DNA of 47,580 nucleotides from a bacterium (GTDB lineage: Bacteria; Patescibacteriota; Gracilibacteria; Peribacterales; Peribacteraceae): contig JAQCIJ010000005.1 of assembly GCA_027592135.1 (NCBI GenBank), positions 1 to 47,580 of the forward strand, written 5' to 3'. Positions within the stretch are counted from its first letter, which is position 1, and every line of letters begins with the position of its first letter. The notes under the pieces were generated by a model. It did no database searches. It was not told the origin of the DNA and saw only the letters and a program-made list of their open reading frames with translations. Below are positions 40,871 through 47,580 of the stretch, piece by piece. Made by a program: the position numbers and the translations under genes.

Positions 40871-41632
40871 ATGATCAAAAAGACCATTGCCCCTTTTATG
40901 ACTTTAACTACAGCTATCCTTAGTACTGTAGTTGCTCTAAGTATACCCACTCCTCAAGTACATGCCAGTGCCCATAGCCTAGAAGAACATGTGGCTGCAC
41001 GTCGTGCTAGTAGAAGTGTGGCACCTGTCTCGAATCGTATTATCCTTCAGAAAAGTACTTCCCGAACAACAACACAAGACCGAAGAAGTCAGCGACTCAA
41101 CCAGAGGCGTTTGCGCACAGTTTCGGTACCGAAAGCTCCTGTACGCACAACATCCCTCTCGAGTTTGCAGCGCAGGGAATCGCGTCGATCGAAGCGACTC
41201 GCCGGAAAGCCAGTCCCAGTAAAACAGCACGTAACTGATGGTGTAAATATGGAAAGAGCAAAACAAGGAATTGCCCCTCTTCGGTACCACACAGATCTAG
41301 AAACTGCAGCTCAAGCACACGCACAGGATATGAGTATTAAAGAATATTTCTCTCATGAGAATCTAGAGGGAGAGCGCAGTGGAGATCGTATTAAGAAGAC
41401 AGGGTACGGCGTAATAAATGCTCAAGAGTGTCGCTGCAGTTACAAAGTATTCCTTGCGGAAAACATCGCCAAAGGGCAAAGTAGTGTAGTGCAAGTTATC
41501 AAGGAATGGATGGAGTCATCTAGTCACCGAGAGGCAATGCTTTCTAAAGACTACCAAGAAATTGGTGTCGGTATTGTTGATGATATTTGGGTCTTGAACT
41601 TTGGGAGTGTGGATATTACACCAGGGCGATAG
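40871..41632 (+). CDS. secreted CAP-domain protein
   Basis: The 253 aa have a signal peptide (FMTLTTAILSTVVALSIPTP), an Arg/Ser-rich linker (about residues 40-118) and a CAP domain (about 120-250): ERAKQGIAPLRYHTDLETAA, HAQDMSIKEYFSHENLEG, LAENIAKGQ and SSHREAMLSKDYQEIGVGI. It has ECRCSYKVF at the place where the SLH/CAP protein at 10791 has its Cys-pair insert, so the two are relatives. The basic linker may bind the cell envelope. Confidence 0.9.
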   Translation: MIKKTIAPFMTLTTAILSTVVALSIPTPQVHASAHSLEEHVAARRASRSVAPVSNRIILQKSTSRTTTQDRRSQRLNQRRLRTVSVPKAPVRTTSLSSLQRRESRRSKRLAGKPVPVKQHVTDGVNMERAKQGIAPLRYHTDLETAAQAHAQDMSIKEYFSHENLEGERSGDRIKKTGYGVINAQECRCSYKVFLAENIAKGQSSVVQVIKEWMESSSHREAMLSKDYQEIGVGIVDDIWVLNFGSVDITPGR

Positions 41633-41674
41633 CAATGAAGCAAATCTGAAATGTTGAATAGATACTTCGTACAT

Positions 41675-41766
41675 TGTCTGGAACCATGATTTTCATGATG
41701 AAAGGATGTCCAGGATTGTAAAGAATCATGAAAATCCAATAATCCTTCGAATCATGGTTCCAGACA
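41675..41766. repeat. 92-bp nested inverted-repeat element
   Basis: The outer arms TGTCTGGAACCATGATT (41675-41691) and AATCATGGTTCCAGACA (41750-41766) are a perfect 17-bp inverted repeat. An inner pair TTTTCATGAT (41690-41699) and ATCATGAAAA (41725-41734) is also perfect, and AAAGGAT pairs with ATCCTT. No coding capacity. It lies between the convergent CAP and pseudouridine synthase genes and may also end transcription. Confidence 0.9.
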
Positions 41767-41783
41767 GGGGGTGAGGAAAAATT

Positions 41784-42503
41784 TCACCCCTCCAAATCAA
41801 CAGACTTCAGTAGATCACTTTTTTCAGCATCTGTCAGCAATCGAAACTCGTTATCTTTCAACAGAGGACTGAGTGTCATAATGCGTGTACGCTCTAGAAA
41901 TCGCAGAGGTGCTCCGATCTTCTGACACATGCGACGAATCTGCCTGTTTTTCCCTTGAGTTAGGGCTATAGTAAATTTCTTATCGGTAATTTTTTTGATG
42001 ACTGCAGGCTTTGTTTTCTCTCCGTCAATCATCACACCATTTTGTAATTTTTCGAGCTGACGGTCTGTTATAGGATCTGTAGTTTCTACTGCGTATTCTT
42101 TTTCGTGATCAAACGATGGGTGTGTTAATCGATAGGCAAGTACGCCATCATTGGTAAATAAGAGCAGTCCTGATGTTTCTTTATCGAGCCTGCCGACTGG
42201 ATAGATTTTTCCTTGGAGATTTTTTGGTAGAAGATCGCGAACCGTGCGATCTGGATGGTCTGGATTATCGACATTACTGGTGATAATTCCTACAGGTTTA
42301 TTCATGAGGTAATAGAGCATTTCTGCGCGGTCTTCGAGAACCTGTCCATCCACTTCTATATTGTCGACTTCTGGATCTGCTTTTTGGCCAATCGTTGCCA
42401 CTTCACCATTAACCTTCACAAGTCCTGCTTCGATGTACTCCTCAGCTTTACGCCGAGAACAGATACCTTGGGCCGAGAGTATTTTTTGCAATCGTTCTTC
42501 CAT
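41784..42503 (-). CDS. RluB/RsuA-family pseudouridine synthase
   Basis: This enzyme isomerises uridine in rRNA. From ATG 42503 it is 239 aa, with an S4 RNA-binding domain first (QKILSAQGICSRRKAEEYIE, GLVKVNGEVA). The catalytic domain has PVGRLDKETSGLLLFTNDGV, where Asp is the nucleophile, and the end LTQGKNRQIRRMCQKIGAPL. Whether it modifies 23S (RluB) or 16S (RsuA) cannot be decided; the large-subunit type is slightly favoured. A TATACT box 9 nt upstream supports the start. Confidence 0.93.
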   Translation of the reverse strand: MEERLQKILSAQGICSRRKAEEYIEAGLVKVNGEVATIGQKADPEVDNIEVDGQVLEDRAEMLYYLMNKPVGIITSNVDNPDHPDRTVRDLLPKNLQGKIYPVGRLDKETSGLLLFTNDGVLAYRLTHPSFDHEKEYAVETTDPITDRQLEKLQNGVMIDGEKTKPAVIKKITDKKFTIALTQGKNRQIRRMCQKIGAPLRFLERTRIMTLSPLLKDNEFRLLTDAEKSDLLKSVDLEG

Positions 42504-42512
42504 AGGTTCCAG

Positions 42513-42518
42513 AGTATA
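42513..42518 (-). promoter_or_regulatory. -10 box of the pseudouridine synthase gene, leaderless spacing
   Basis: TATACT on the minus strand, 9 nt before ATG 42503. Confidence 0.5.
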
Positions 42519-42652
42519 GAGATGGATCACTTCTGAGAAGCATTTTGTGCAGAGAGGCCGAGTGGTAAACCGTACGCGTGGCATAGCGCATCAGTACACA
42601 GGGGGTAGGGCTCTCTGGATATAGCGTAGTGTATCGAATACATTTTTTATAC

Positions 42653-42678
42653 AAAAAAAGCGGCTATTTCTAGCCGCC
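42653..42678 (-). terminator. rho-independent terminator of the SLH gene
   Basis: GCGGCTA and TAGCCGC form a 7-bp stem around GAAA, followed by a run of seven T on the minus strand. It lies 20 nt after the SLH gene stop. Confidence 0.9.
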
Positions 42679-42697
42679 TTCGTAGTTCTATAGGTGA

Positions 42698-43459
42698 TTA
42701 AATCTCCCTCGCATCTACGACTTCAAGTTTGAGTTTTTCGTAAATAATCTTTGCAGTTTCTGCGCGGTTGATTGCATCGTCCGGTCGGAATGTTCCGGTC
42801 TCCACTCCTGTTGCTGATGTGTCTCCACTTACGATTCCATAGAGATTTGCGTAGGCAATATCCGCTTCGAATCGGTGCCCCTGTGTATCGACAAAACTTG
42901 AATAGAGAGGAAGTACTTCGTCACCAAATATATCATGGAGCATTGTCAAAACTTCTACACGCGTTGCAGAACGGTTAAGATCAGCAGGAAGTCTCGGATC
43001 CAATAGGCGTACACCAAGATTTTCTGCACAAGCAACGTAGGATCTAGACCAGTGATCTGTAGCCTGAGGATGCAGAGGAGTGTTTGTACAGTCTCCTTCA
43101 TTTACCTGAGCTGCCTCCATAGACATCTTGAGCACCTCAGCAATCGTTACCTGGGTTCCTGGACGATACTCACCTGTTGGACGACCCTGGTCGTCTTTAT
43201 AACCAGAAACAATTCCCCACTCAGAAAGTGATGCTACGTATGGGTTATACCAATCTGCATCGGCAACATCGCGAAAGACAGGACCAGTGATATCTTCGAG
43301 TTGCTCGATTACATCAGAAAAGTCTGCAGCATTTGTGGTCTCCCATACTTGAAGCTCTTCTTGAAGTGCTACAATTTCATCGAAGAATTGTGCACCGGCA
43401 GTAGTAACTACTAAGGTGCTAAGTCCGAGGATAGTTCCGAGTCGTCTTGAAAGTTTCAT
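42698..43459 (-). CDS. secreted SLH-domain protein
   Basis: The 253 aa start MKLSRRLGTILGLSTLVVTT with a signal peptide (AGA cleavage). Three SLH repeats follow: FRDVADADWYNPYVASLSEW, then HWSRSYVACAENLGVRL, then FVDTQGHRFEADIAYANLYG. Each ends in the FRPDDAINRAETAKI-like segment. SLH repeats bind pyruvylated or acetylated cell-wall polymers. It is the shortest SLH protein in the window and has no other domain, so it may be a surface-layer or anchor protein. The ATG at 43459 is preferred to 43513. Confidence 0.9.
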   Translation of the reverse strand: MKLSRRLGTILGLSTLVVTTAGAQFFDEIVALQEELQVWETTNAADFSDVIEQLEDITGPVFRDVADADWYNPYVASLSEWGIVSGYKDDQGRPTGEYRPGTQVTIAEVLKMSMEAAQVNEGDCTNTPLHPQATDHWSRSYVACAENLGVRLLDPRLPADLNRSATRVEVLTMLHDIFGDEVLPLYSSFVDTQGHRFEADIAYANLYGIVSGDTSATGVETGTFRPDDAINRAETAKIIYEKLKLEVVDAREI

Positions 43460-43484
43460 AATTGTTTTTGTGAATGTTCTCCTT

Positions 43485-43490
43485 ACTATA
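43485..43490 (-). promoter_or_regulatory. extended -10 of the SLH gene
   Basis: TGCTATAGT on the minus strand (TG-n-TATAGT). The leader would be about 20 nt and holds AAGGAGA at a distance of about 16 nt from ATG, so this is not leaderless. Confidence 0.45.
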
Positions 43491-43509
43491 GCAAATATTA
43501 CGATTTTTC

Positions 43510-45066
43510 TCAATAAGCCTCTTCTGAAGAATTGTTGTCTACTAGATCTTTTTTTGACGTAAAGTCTTCAATGTCCTTTTCTGAAGCCAAAGGCAGTGTG
43601 TAGGTGAATGTCGTTCCCTTTCCAACTTTTGAGGAAACTGTGACATCTCCACCCTGCATCTGCATAAAGTTTTTGGCTATAAATAGACCTAAACCAGCAC
43701 TACTCTCTGCTCCTGTATTCCTCTTTTTCACTCCAGTTCTCGAGAAGAGTTTTTCGATCATCTCTGGAGGCATGCCGTCTCCGGTATCCGACACTTTGAT
43801 GACACCCATACCATCTTTTTTAGAGAGTTCTACTGTAATGCCACCCTTCTTGGTGTATTTAATGGCATTCGAAATAGCATTGGTAATGGATTCTGCTGTT
43901 TTCTCTACGTCTGTCATGATAAAAATTCCTTCTCCTCCTTCTACCTTCAGAGAGAGACCTGCACGCTTAGCAGCTTCTGTATAATCTCTAATGGCACGTT
44001 GTGCAACTTCTACAAGTGGAAGAGGATTCATTTTTACCTCAACAACTCCGCGGTCAAGACGAGAGACATTTAAAATCTCCATCACAAGATGATAGTTACT
44101 GATATTCACCCCATGCAGATCTTCGACAATTCCCCTAAGATCAGGGCTTATCTCCCCATAATCTCCATCGAGGATCATTTCAAGATTCCATCGCATAGCC
44201 GTAATTGGTGCCTTAAGTTGATGGCTAACAATAGAGGTAAAGTCCTTGAGCGCTTGATTTTTGTATCCTAACTCTTGGTTTAGACGGACTATGCGTCCAC
44301 CCATACGTGCAAGAGCAATAACCATCATTAAGGTAAAGAGTGTCATAACACCTCCTGCAATACCGAGGTTTTTCCTTACTTCATTGAGCAGAGCAAACGC
44401 TTCTACTTTTGGCTGCTGAGCAACGACCACCCACATATTTTCCCCTACAGATATAGGAAGAAATGTAGCAACCATCTCTTCTTTCATAGATGGATCGATA
44501 TATTCACTCGTATGCAATATACCGTCGTGTGCTTTATCGATAGCCTCTATGCCCATGTAGTCTTTTACCAGAATTTGCCCTACATCGATCGTTGGATGCG
44601 CAATAAGCGACCCGTGCTGATCGAGGAGAAGCATGTGACCACGAATACCGAGGCGTACATTTCTGAGCCATTTTGAGAGGTGTGCTACGCGGTACTCGAA
44701 TACGAGTACTCCAAGAAACTCTTCTTTGGTCTGAATGGGTACTGCAATCGCTACAACAGGGTCATTTGGAAACTGTGGACGAATATAGAGACCCGAAATA
44801 TAGGGCCGCTTTTCTTTTTTTGCCATGCGAAACCAACTCAAATCAGACAAATCTGCTCCGTATGCATCGAGTGCAGTGGGAAATTCACTCCAAAGTACTC
44901 CCTCTTCATTAACAACAAACGCTCTGTGCACCTGAGGATTGCTCACCATTAGTGCCTTAAGACGAGTTCGTAGAGCTACTTCATCATGCACCTGAACAGC
45001 AGCGATCGTCCCCGGGATAGAGGCGATAGCATGTGCCAGTCGCACGTTTTGCTTAATGTCTTGCAC
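43510..45066 (-). CDS. sensor histidine kinase, part downstream of an in-frame stop
   Basis: The 518-aa segment has a Cache-type sensor region (about 1-215), a membrane span (GGVMTLFTLMMVIALARMGG), a HisKA domain with FTSIVSHQLKAPITAMRWNL (phospho-accepting His) and an HATPase domain with NAISNAIKYTKKGG, VSDTGDGMPPEM and GLGLFIAKN. Three codons upstream in the same frame a TAG (45073-45075) ends the fragment that carries the first membrane span. So the gene is split, or read through, or restarts here at GTG/ATG. No response regulator is next to it. Confidence 0.88.
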   Translation of the reverse strand: MQDIKQNVRLAHAIASIPGTIAAVQVHDEVALRTRLKALMVSNPQVHRAFVVNEEGVLWSEFPTALDAYGADLSDLSWFRMAKKEKRPYISGLYIRPQFPNDPVVAIAVPIQTKEEFLGVLVFEYRVAHLSKWLRNVRLGIRGHMLLLDQHGSLIAHPTIDVGQILVKDYMGIEAIDKAHDGILHTSEYIDPSMKEEMVATFLPISVGENMWVVVAQQPKVEAFALLNEVRKNLGIAGGVMTLFTLMMVIALARMGGRIVRLNQELGYKNQALKDFTSIVSHQLKAPITAMRWNLEMILDGDYGEISPDLRGIVEDLHGVNISNYHLVMEILNVSRLDRGVVEVKMNPLPLVEVAQRAIRDYTEAAKRAGLSLKVEGGEGIFIMTDVEKTAESITNAISNAIKYTKKGGITVELSKKDGMGVIKVSDTGDGMPPEMIEKLFSRTGVKKRNTGAESSAGLGLFIAKNFMQMQGGDVTVSSKVGKGTTFTYTLPLASEKDIEDFTSKKDLVDNNSSEEAY

Positions 45067-45072
45067 GATAAG

Positions 45073-45285
45073 CTAAGCAAGGTTTCCCGATGCAGAGATA
45101 TTCTCTTCCTCTATGCGCGTTTGAACCGAATTCGAAGATACCTGAAAAGAATAGACACTAAGAAGCGCAATAGGCATAAATGCAGCCAAAAATGGCACAC
45201 TCCATTTAAGCCTGTTTGCGCGCACTTCTTTTTGTAGCATGCCTTCGCGTACCTCGCCGTCTTGTGACTTCGGTAATTCGACCAT
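45073..45285 (-). pseudogene. N-terminal fragment of the histidine kinase, ending in amber stop
   Basis: From ATG 45285 (MVELPKSQDGEVREGMLQKE) this 70-residue piece has one membrane span (SVPFLAAFMPIALLSVYSF) and the start of the periplasmic sensor helix (NSVQTRIEEENISASGNLA). The TAG at 45073-45075 is in the same frame as the 518-residue kinase, and the helix continues after it (LIVQDIKQNVRLAHAIAS). Restoring one codon gives a normal Cache kinase of about 590 residues. A TTG at 45303 is a less likely start. Confidence 0.75.
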
Positions 45286-45305
45286 AGATATGTGTTTTTC
45301 CAATA

Positions 45306-45311
45306 ATTATA
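45306..45311 (-). promoter_or_regulatory. extended -10 of the histidine kinase gene
   Basis: TGGTATAAT on the minus strand, a perfect extended -10. A leader of about 14 nt to the ATG at 45285 follows. Confidence 0.55.
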
Positions 45312-45400
45312 CCATATTCTACAAATTCCTGACAGTGTTCTGACTTTGACATTTAACGAGGTTTACGTTGCTGTGTATTGTTGGAAATCGAGTAAGACGC

Positions 45401-45442
45401 TATAATGATATGAACATTCCTAAAAATACATATGAACATTCC
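45401..45442 (+). promoter_or_regulatory. -10 box and duplicated start segment of the Cys-rich protein gene
   Basis: TATAAT at 45401-45406 is followed by ATATGAACATTCC at 45408-45420 and an exact copy at 45430-45442, 22 nt apart. Only the second ATG (45432) opens the protein; the first (45410) is in another frame. Confidence 0.6.
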
Positions 45443-47189
45443 AAACACTTCACGCATGATGGCACTTGCCATTACATTTGCACTTACCTCTTCTGTACTT
45501 GCGACTCACGTCGTAACAGCACAGCTTTCTCCAGTAAAGCTACACCGATCTGAAGGAAAAACAATCACCATTGACGAGTCAGATGATGATGACGGTACAT
45601 CAAGCTACTGTGGTGACTACACTGTCGATGAAGGAGAAGAATGTGATGATGGTGATGATAAAAATGGAAAGCCTTGGAGTGAATGCGGTGAGGACTGTCG
45701 CTACAAAACACGAGAAGTCTGTGGTGATGGAACATCATCTGGCGAGGAAGAATGTGATGATGGAAACGGAGATAATAGCGATGGATGTACTAATAACTGC
45801 AAAAAAGCAAAGTGTGGAGATGGATATATTCAACCGAGTCACGATGAGAAATGTGATGCAGGATGGAGGAACGGAAAGGCTTCGAGTCATTGTACTAATA
45901 AATGTACTATTCGCCCTGTTTGTGGAAATGGAACTGTAGAAGAAAATGAGGAATGTCGTAAAAAGCCCGTCTGTGGGAACGGTATCGTAGAAGGAGCAGA
46001 AGAGTGTGATGATGGAGCAAGCTTTGCCAGTGGTTGTAACGATGAATGTCGCTATGCGACTGAAGAAGAGCTTTGTGGAAACGGTAGCCTCAATAATAAT
46101 GAAGAATGTGACAAAGGAGATAACAACGGTACTGCGGATGCAGAGTGTTCTAAAACCTGTAAAAATGTTGAGCGTCCAAACCCTACTCTTCCGCCTACTG
46201 ATGATGATGATGACAATGGCACTGTTACTCCTCCTACCGATGGAGGAAATACATCAGCACCTAGTACAGATGATGACGATGGAGTAGCTCCACAAGTACG
46301 TCCTGCTGCACCAGTAAACACTGACGAACTCGAAAAAAATCGTATAGATGAGCTACGAAGAAAACGTCAAGAAATCGAGGCTCGTGTAAAAGCACAAAAG
46401 CAACTTGATCGTGAAAAAGCAAAAGAAGCAAAAGAAGCCAATACTGAGCATGAAGAAGAAGTAACGACAGAAGCTCCAGAAAGTGAACTTCTCTGTTACG
46501 ATACTGCAGGAGTACTGACAGATGATCGACAATTGTGTGATGCAGACCAGGGCCAATTCCTTAATACAGAATCTGTCGATGATGAAACTGCACAAGTAGC
46601 ACTCCTCAAAAAGTTTAAAGGAGACAACGTAGCAGAAAGCCACAGAGCTGATCTGATTCAAACCATGCAAGGAGCACGTAAGCGCTTGAATGCACTTCTT
46701 GAGAGCGATAATCACAAAGACGATGTAACAAAGTATCTTGGTGAATCTATTGCATGGCTCGACCGTGGTATCACCTACTTCTCTGAAGGACCAAAGAGCA
46801 GCGAAGAAGTGCAGCAGATGGTTCTGCCTGTAAAGCAACTTCTCGTACAAGCAAAAGCGCTTATACAGCAAGAAAAAGCCCTACCGACAGAACGAGTAGA
46901 GATTGACCCTATTGTCATTAAGACTGAGCGGTTGCTTCTGAAGTTCAGGGAGTCGTTTGTCGCACTGGCTCGCGGTGGAGTAGAACTGGATCAAGATGCA
47001 CTTACTGCGTACGTTGATGCAGCTGGACAGTTTGTAGAGATCCGTAGCGCATGTGCAGCCAATGCCATGGAATGCGGTCGCCTTCATAGTGTTCTAGAAC
47101 TTTTAAAAACTGTACAGGGTCCAATTCAAGAAGCATTTGGTGAGAACCCAGAGATTTATGAGGCCGTACAAGCCAAGTTTGAAAACTAG
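45432..47189 (+). CDS. secreted Cys-rich DUF4215-repeat protein
   Basis: The 585 aa start with a signal peptide (MMALAITFALTSSVLATHVV). Residues about 45-245 hold six or so Cys-rich repeats of the type CGDGxxxxxEECDDGNxDNSDGCTNNC (DUF4215/myxobacterial disulfide repeat), probably held by disulfides. A Pro/Thr/Asp-rich linker follows (about 250-300), then a charged helical stretch (RRKRQEIEARVKAQKQLDRE) and an alpha-helical C-terminal domain (about 380-585). No catalytic motif is seen. It is likely a surface or secreted binding protein. Confidence 0.9.
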   Translation: MNIPNTSRMMALAITFALTSSVLATHVVTAQLSPVKLHRSEGKTITIDESDDDDGTSSYCGDYTVDEGEECDDGDDKNGKPWSECGEDCRYKTREVCGDGTSSGEEECDDGNGDNSDGCTNNCKKAKCGDGYIQPSHDEKCDAGWRNGKASSHCTNKCTIRPVCGNGTVEENEECRKKPVCGNGIVEGAEECDDGASFASGCNDECRYATEEELCGNGSLNNNEECDKGDNNGTADAECSKTCKNVERPNPTLPPTDDDDDNGTVTPPTDGGNTSAPSTDDDDGVAPQVRPAAPVNTDELEKNRIDELRRKRQEIEARVKAQKQLDREKAKEAKEANTEHEEEVTTEAPESELLCYDTAGVLTDDRQLCDADQGQFLNTESVDDETAQVALLKKFKGDNVAESHRADLIQTMQGARKRLNALLESDNHKDDVTKYLGESIAWLDRGITYFSEGPKSSEEVQQMVLPVKQLLVQAKALIQQEKALPTERVEIDPIVIKTERLLLKFRESFVALARGGVELDQDALTAYVDAAGQFVEIRSACAANAMECGRLHSVLELLKTVQGPIQEAFGENPEIYEAVQAKFEN

Positions 47190-47210
47190 TTTGTAGTTTG
47201 TAGTTTGTAG
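47187..47210. repeat. 7-bp tandem repeat starting at the stop codon
   Basis: TAGTTTG is repeated three times and followed by TAG. The first TAG is the stop codon of the Cys-rich protein gene, and the array runs directly into the terminator stem. Confidence 0.9.
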
Positions 47211-47236
47211 AAAAAGCGACCGAGTGGTCGCTTTTT
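47211..47236. terminator. bidirectional rho-independent terminator
   Basis: AAAAAGCGACC and GGTCGCTTTTT form an 11-bp perfect stem around GAGT, with T-runs in both directions. It serves the plus-strand Cys-rich protein gene and the convergent 47258-47476 gene. Confidence 0.9.
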
Positions 47237-47257
47237 TAGATAGTAATATATTGATAC

Positions 47258-47476
47258 TTACGCCACTGCCTCTGGTTCACTATCTGAATCTGGGAACACT
47301 TCTTCTGCTCGATCAATTATTGCAGTTAATCTTGTTTGAAAATCAGGAGTCCGATCATCAAAAGCCCCCTCCATCAGAATTTCTGAAACTTCAAGTGCTG
47401 ATGCTTTTTGGGCATCAGTAAGAGCATCTCTATCCATAGCTTCTAATCTTTCTGTAAATACATTTAGACGTTGCAT
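47258..47476 (-). CDS. small hypothetical protein, 72 aa
   Basis: The 72 residues start MQRLNVFTERLEAMDRDALT and are acidic and helical, ending in FPDSDSEPEAVA. There is no signal peptide or known motif. The frame stays open upstream for 14 codons (DKLIDLAQLPE) up to the border of the repeat at 47515, where a TGA occurs. The 5' end may therefore have been changed by insertion of that repeat. It shares a terminator with the Cys-rich protein gene. Confidence 0.5.
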   Translation of the reverse strand: MQRLNVFTERLEAMDRDALTDAQKASALEVSEILMEGAFDDRTPDFQTRLTAIIDRAEEVFPDSDSEPEAVA

Positions 47477-47514
47477 TTCAGGTAGCTGTGCTAGGTCTAT
47501 TAGTTTATCACAAC

Positions 47515-47562
47515 GACCTCATCCCCCAACCCTTCTCCACTGCGGTGGAGAAGGGAGCTCTG
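47515..47562. repeat. short copy of the GACCTCATCCCCC repeat
   Basis: GACCTCATCCCCCAACCC followed by TTCTCC, ACTGCGG and TGGAGAAGGG then AGCTCTGCTT. The ends match the repeat at 21911-22012 almost exactly, but the 50-nt interior of that copy is absent here and the stem TTCTCCA/TGGAGAA forms a compact hairpin. Confidence 0.75.
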
Positions 47563-47580
47563 CTTAAGAAGAAAACAAGA

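Noticed and set aside
43460-43513. Longer starts for the SLH gene (43513), rpoA (4725), adk (8747), the ABC ATPase (33556) and infA (6702)
   Set aside because: The extra residues are foreign to the families, overlap upstream genes or bury a signal peptide, and better-placed starts exist.
1-47580. CRISPR array, rRNA, tRNA or prophage
   Set aside because: No regularly spaced identical repeats with unique spacers, no rRNA stretches, no complete tRNA and no phage structural genes were seen.

Overview
The window reads like the chromosome of a Candidate Phyla Radiation (Patescibacteria) bacterium, perhaps near Peregrinibacteria. The evidence is a full ribosomal-protein supercluster with no rpmD (L30) between rpsE and rplO, a class I (archaeal-type) lysyl-tRNA synthetase, short intergenic gaps, and the SLH/CAP/DUF4215 type of secreted proteins. 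TGA works as a stop (for example the ATGA overlap of rpsQ and rplN), so the UGA=Gly code of some Gracilibacteria is not used. The phylum call is an inference from gene content, not from a tree.

Layout. 1-2300: the 3' end of an unknown gene and three hypothetical genes. 2304-21515, minus strand: rplC-D-W-B-S19-L22-S3-L16-L29-S17-L14-L24-L5-S14-S8-L6-L18-S5, then an interruption (a plus-strand SLH/CAP secreted protein and a minus-strand DJ-1/PfpI gene), then rplO-secY-adk-map-membrane protein-infA-rpmJ-rpsM-rpsK-rpsD-rpoA-rplQ-rplM-rpsI. rpsJ is missing from the head of the cluster. 21516-22147: a cluttered spacer with a frameshifted mini-gene, a terminator, a Cys-rich mini-ORF and a repeat element. 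22148-26443: nuclease lipoprotein, a 50-residue membrane peptide, DUF3307, an EamA transporter, lysS and an HD hydrolase. 26453-39300: a surface-glycan locus with GT4, a GT4-sulfotransferase fusion, two FkbM methyltransferases, a second sulfotransferase, a Wzm/Wzt-type ABC exporter, a GT-C enzyme, a GT2 enzyme, two more methyltransferases and a WecE-like aminotransferase. 39353-47580: beta-CASP RNase, CAP protein, RluB-type pseudouridine synthase, SLH protein, a sensor kinase split by an in-frame amber codon, a DUF4215 Cys-rich secreted protein and a small hypothetical gene.

Working together: the glycan locus has the parts to build a sugar chain on a carrier, decorate it with amino, methyl and sulfate groups, and export it by ABC transporter. 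The nearby SLH, CAP and Cys-rich secreted proteins suggest a glycosylated or S-layer-like surface, which is an inference.

The most unusual signals are these. (1) Many genes have a -10 hexamer (often TGnTATAAT or TATACT) ending only 6-10 nt before the start codon, with no Shine-Dalgarno sequence, which suggests widespread leaderless transcription. (2) Tandem repeats with 7-9 bp periods, each locus with its own unit sequence, sit at many gene borders. (3) Ser/Thr-rich C-terminal tails occur on several ribosomal proteins. (4) Nested inverted-repeat elements occur between genes. (5) A GT4-sulfotransferase-coil fusion protein sits in the glycan locus. (6) A sensor kinase is cut by a single amber codon.
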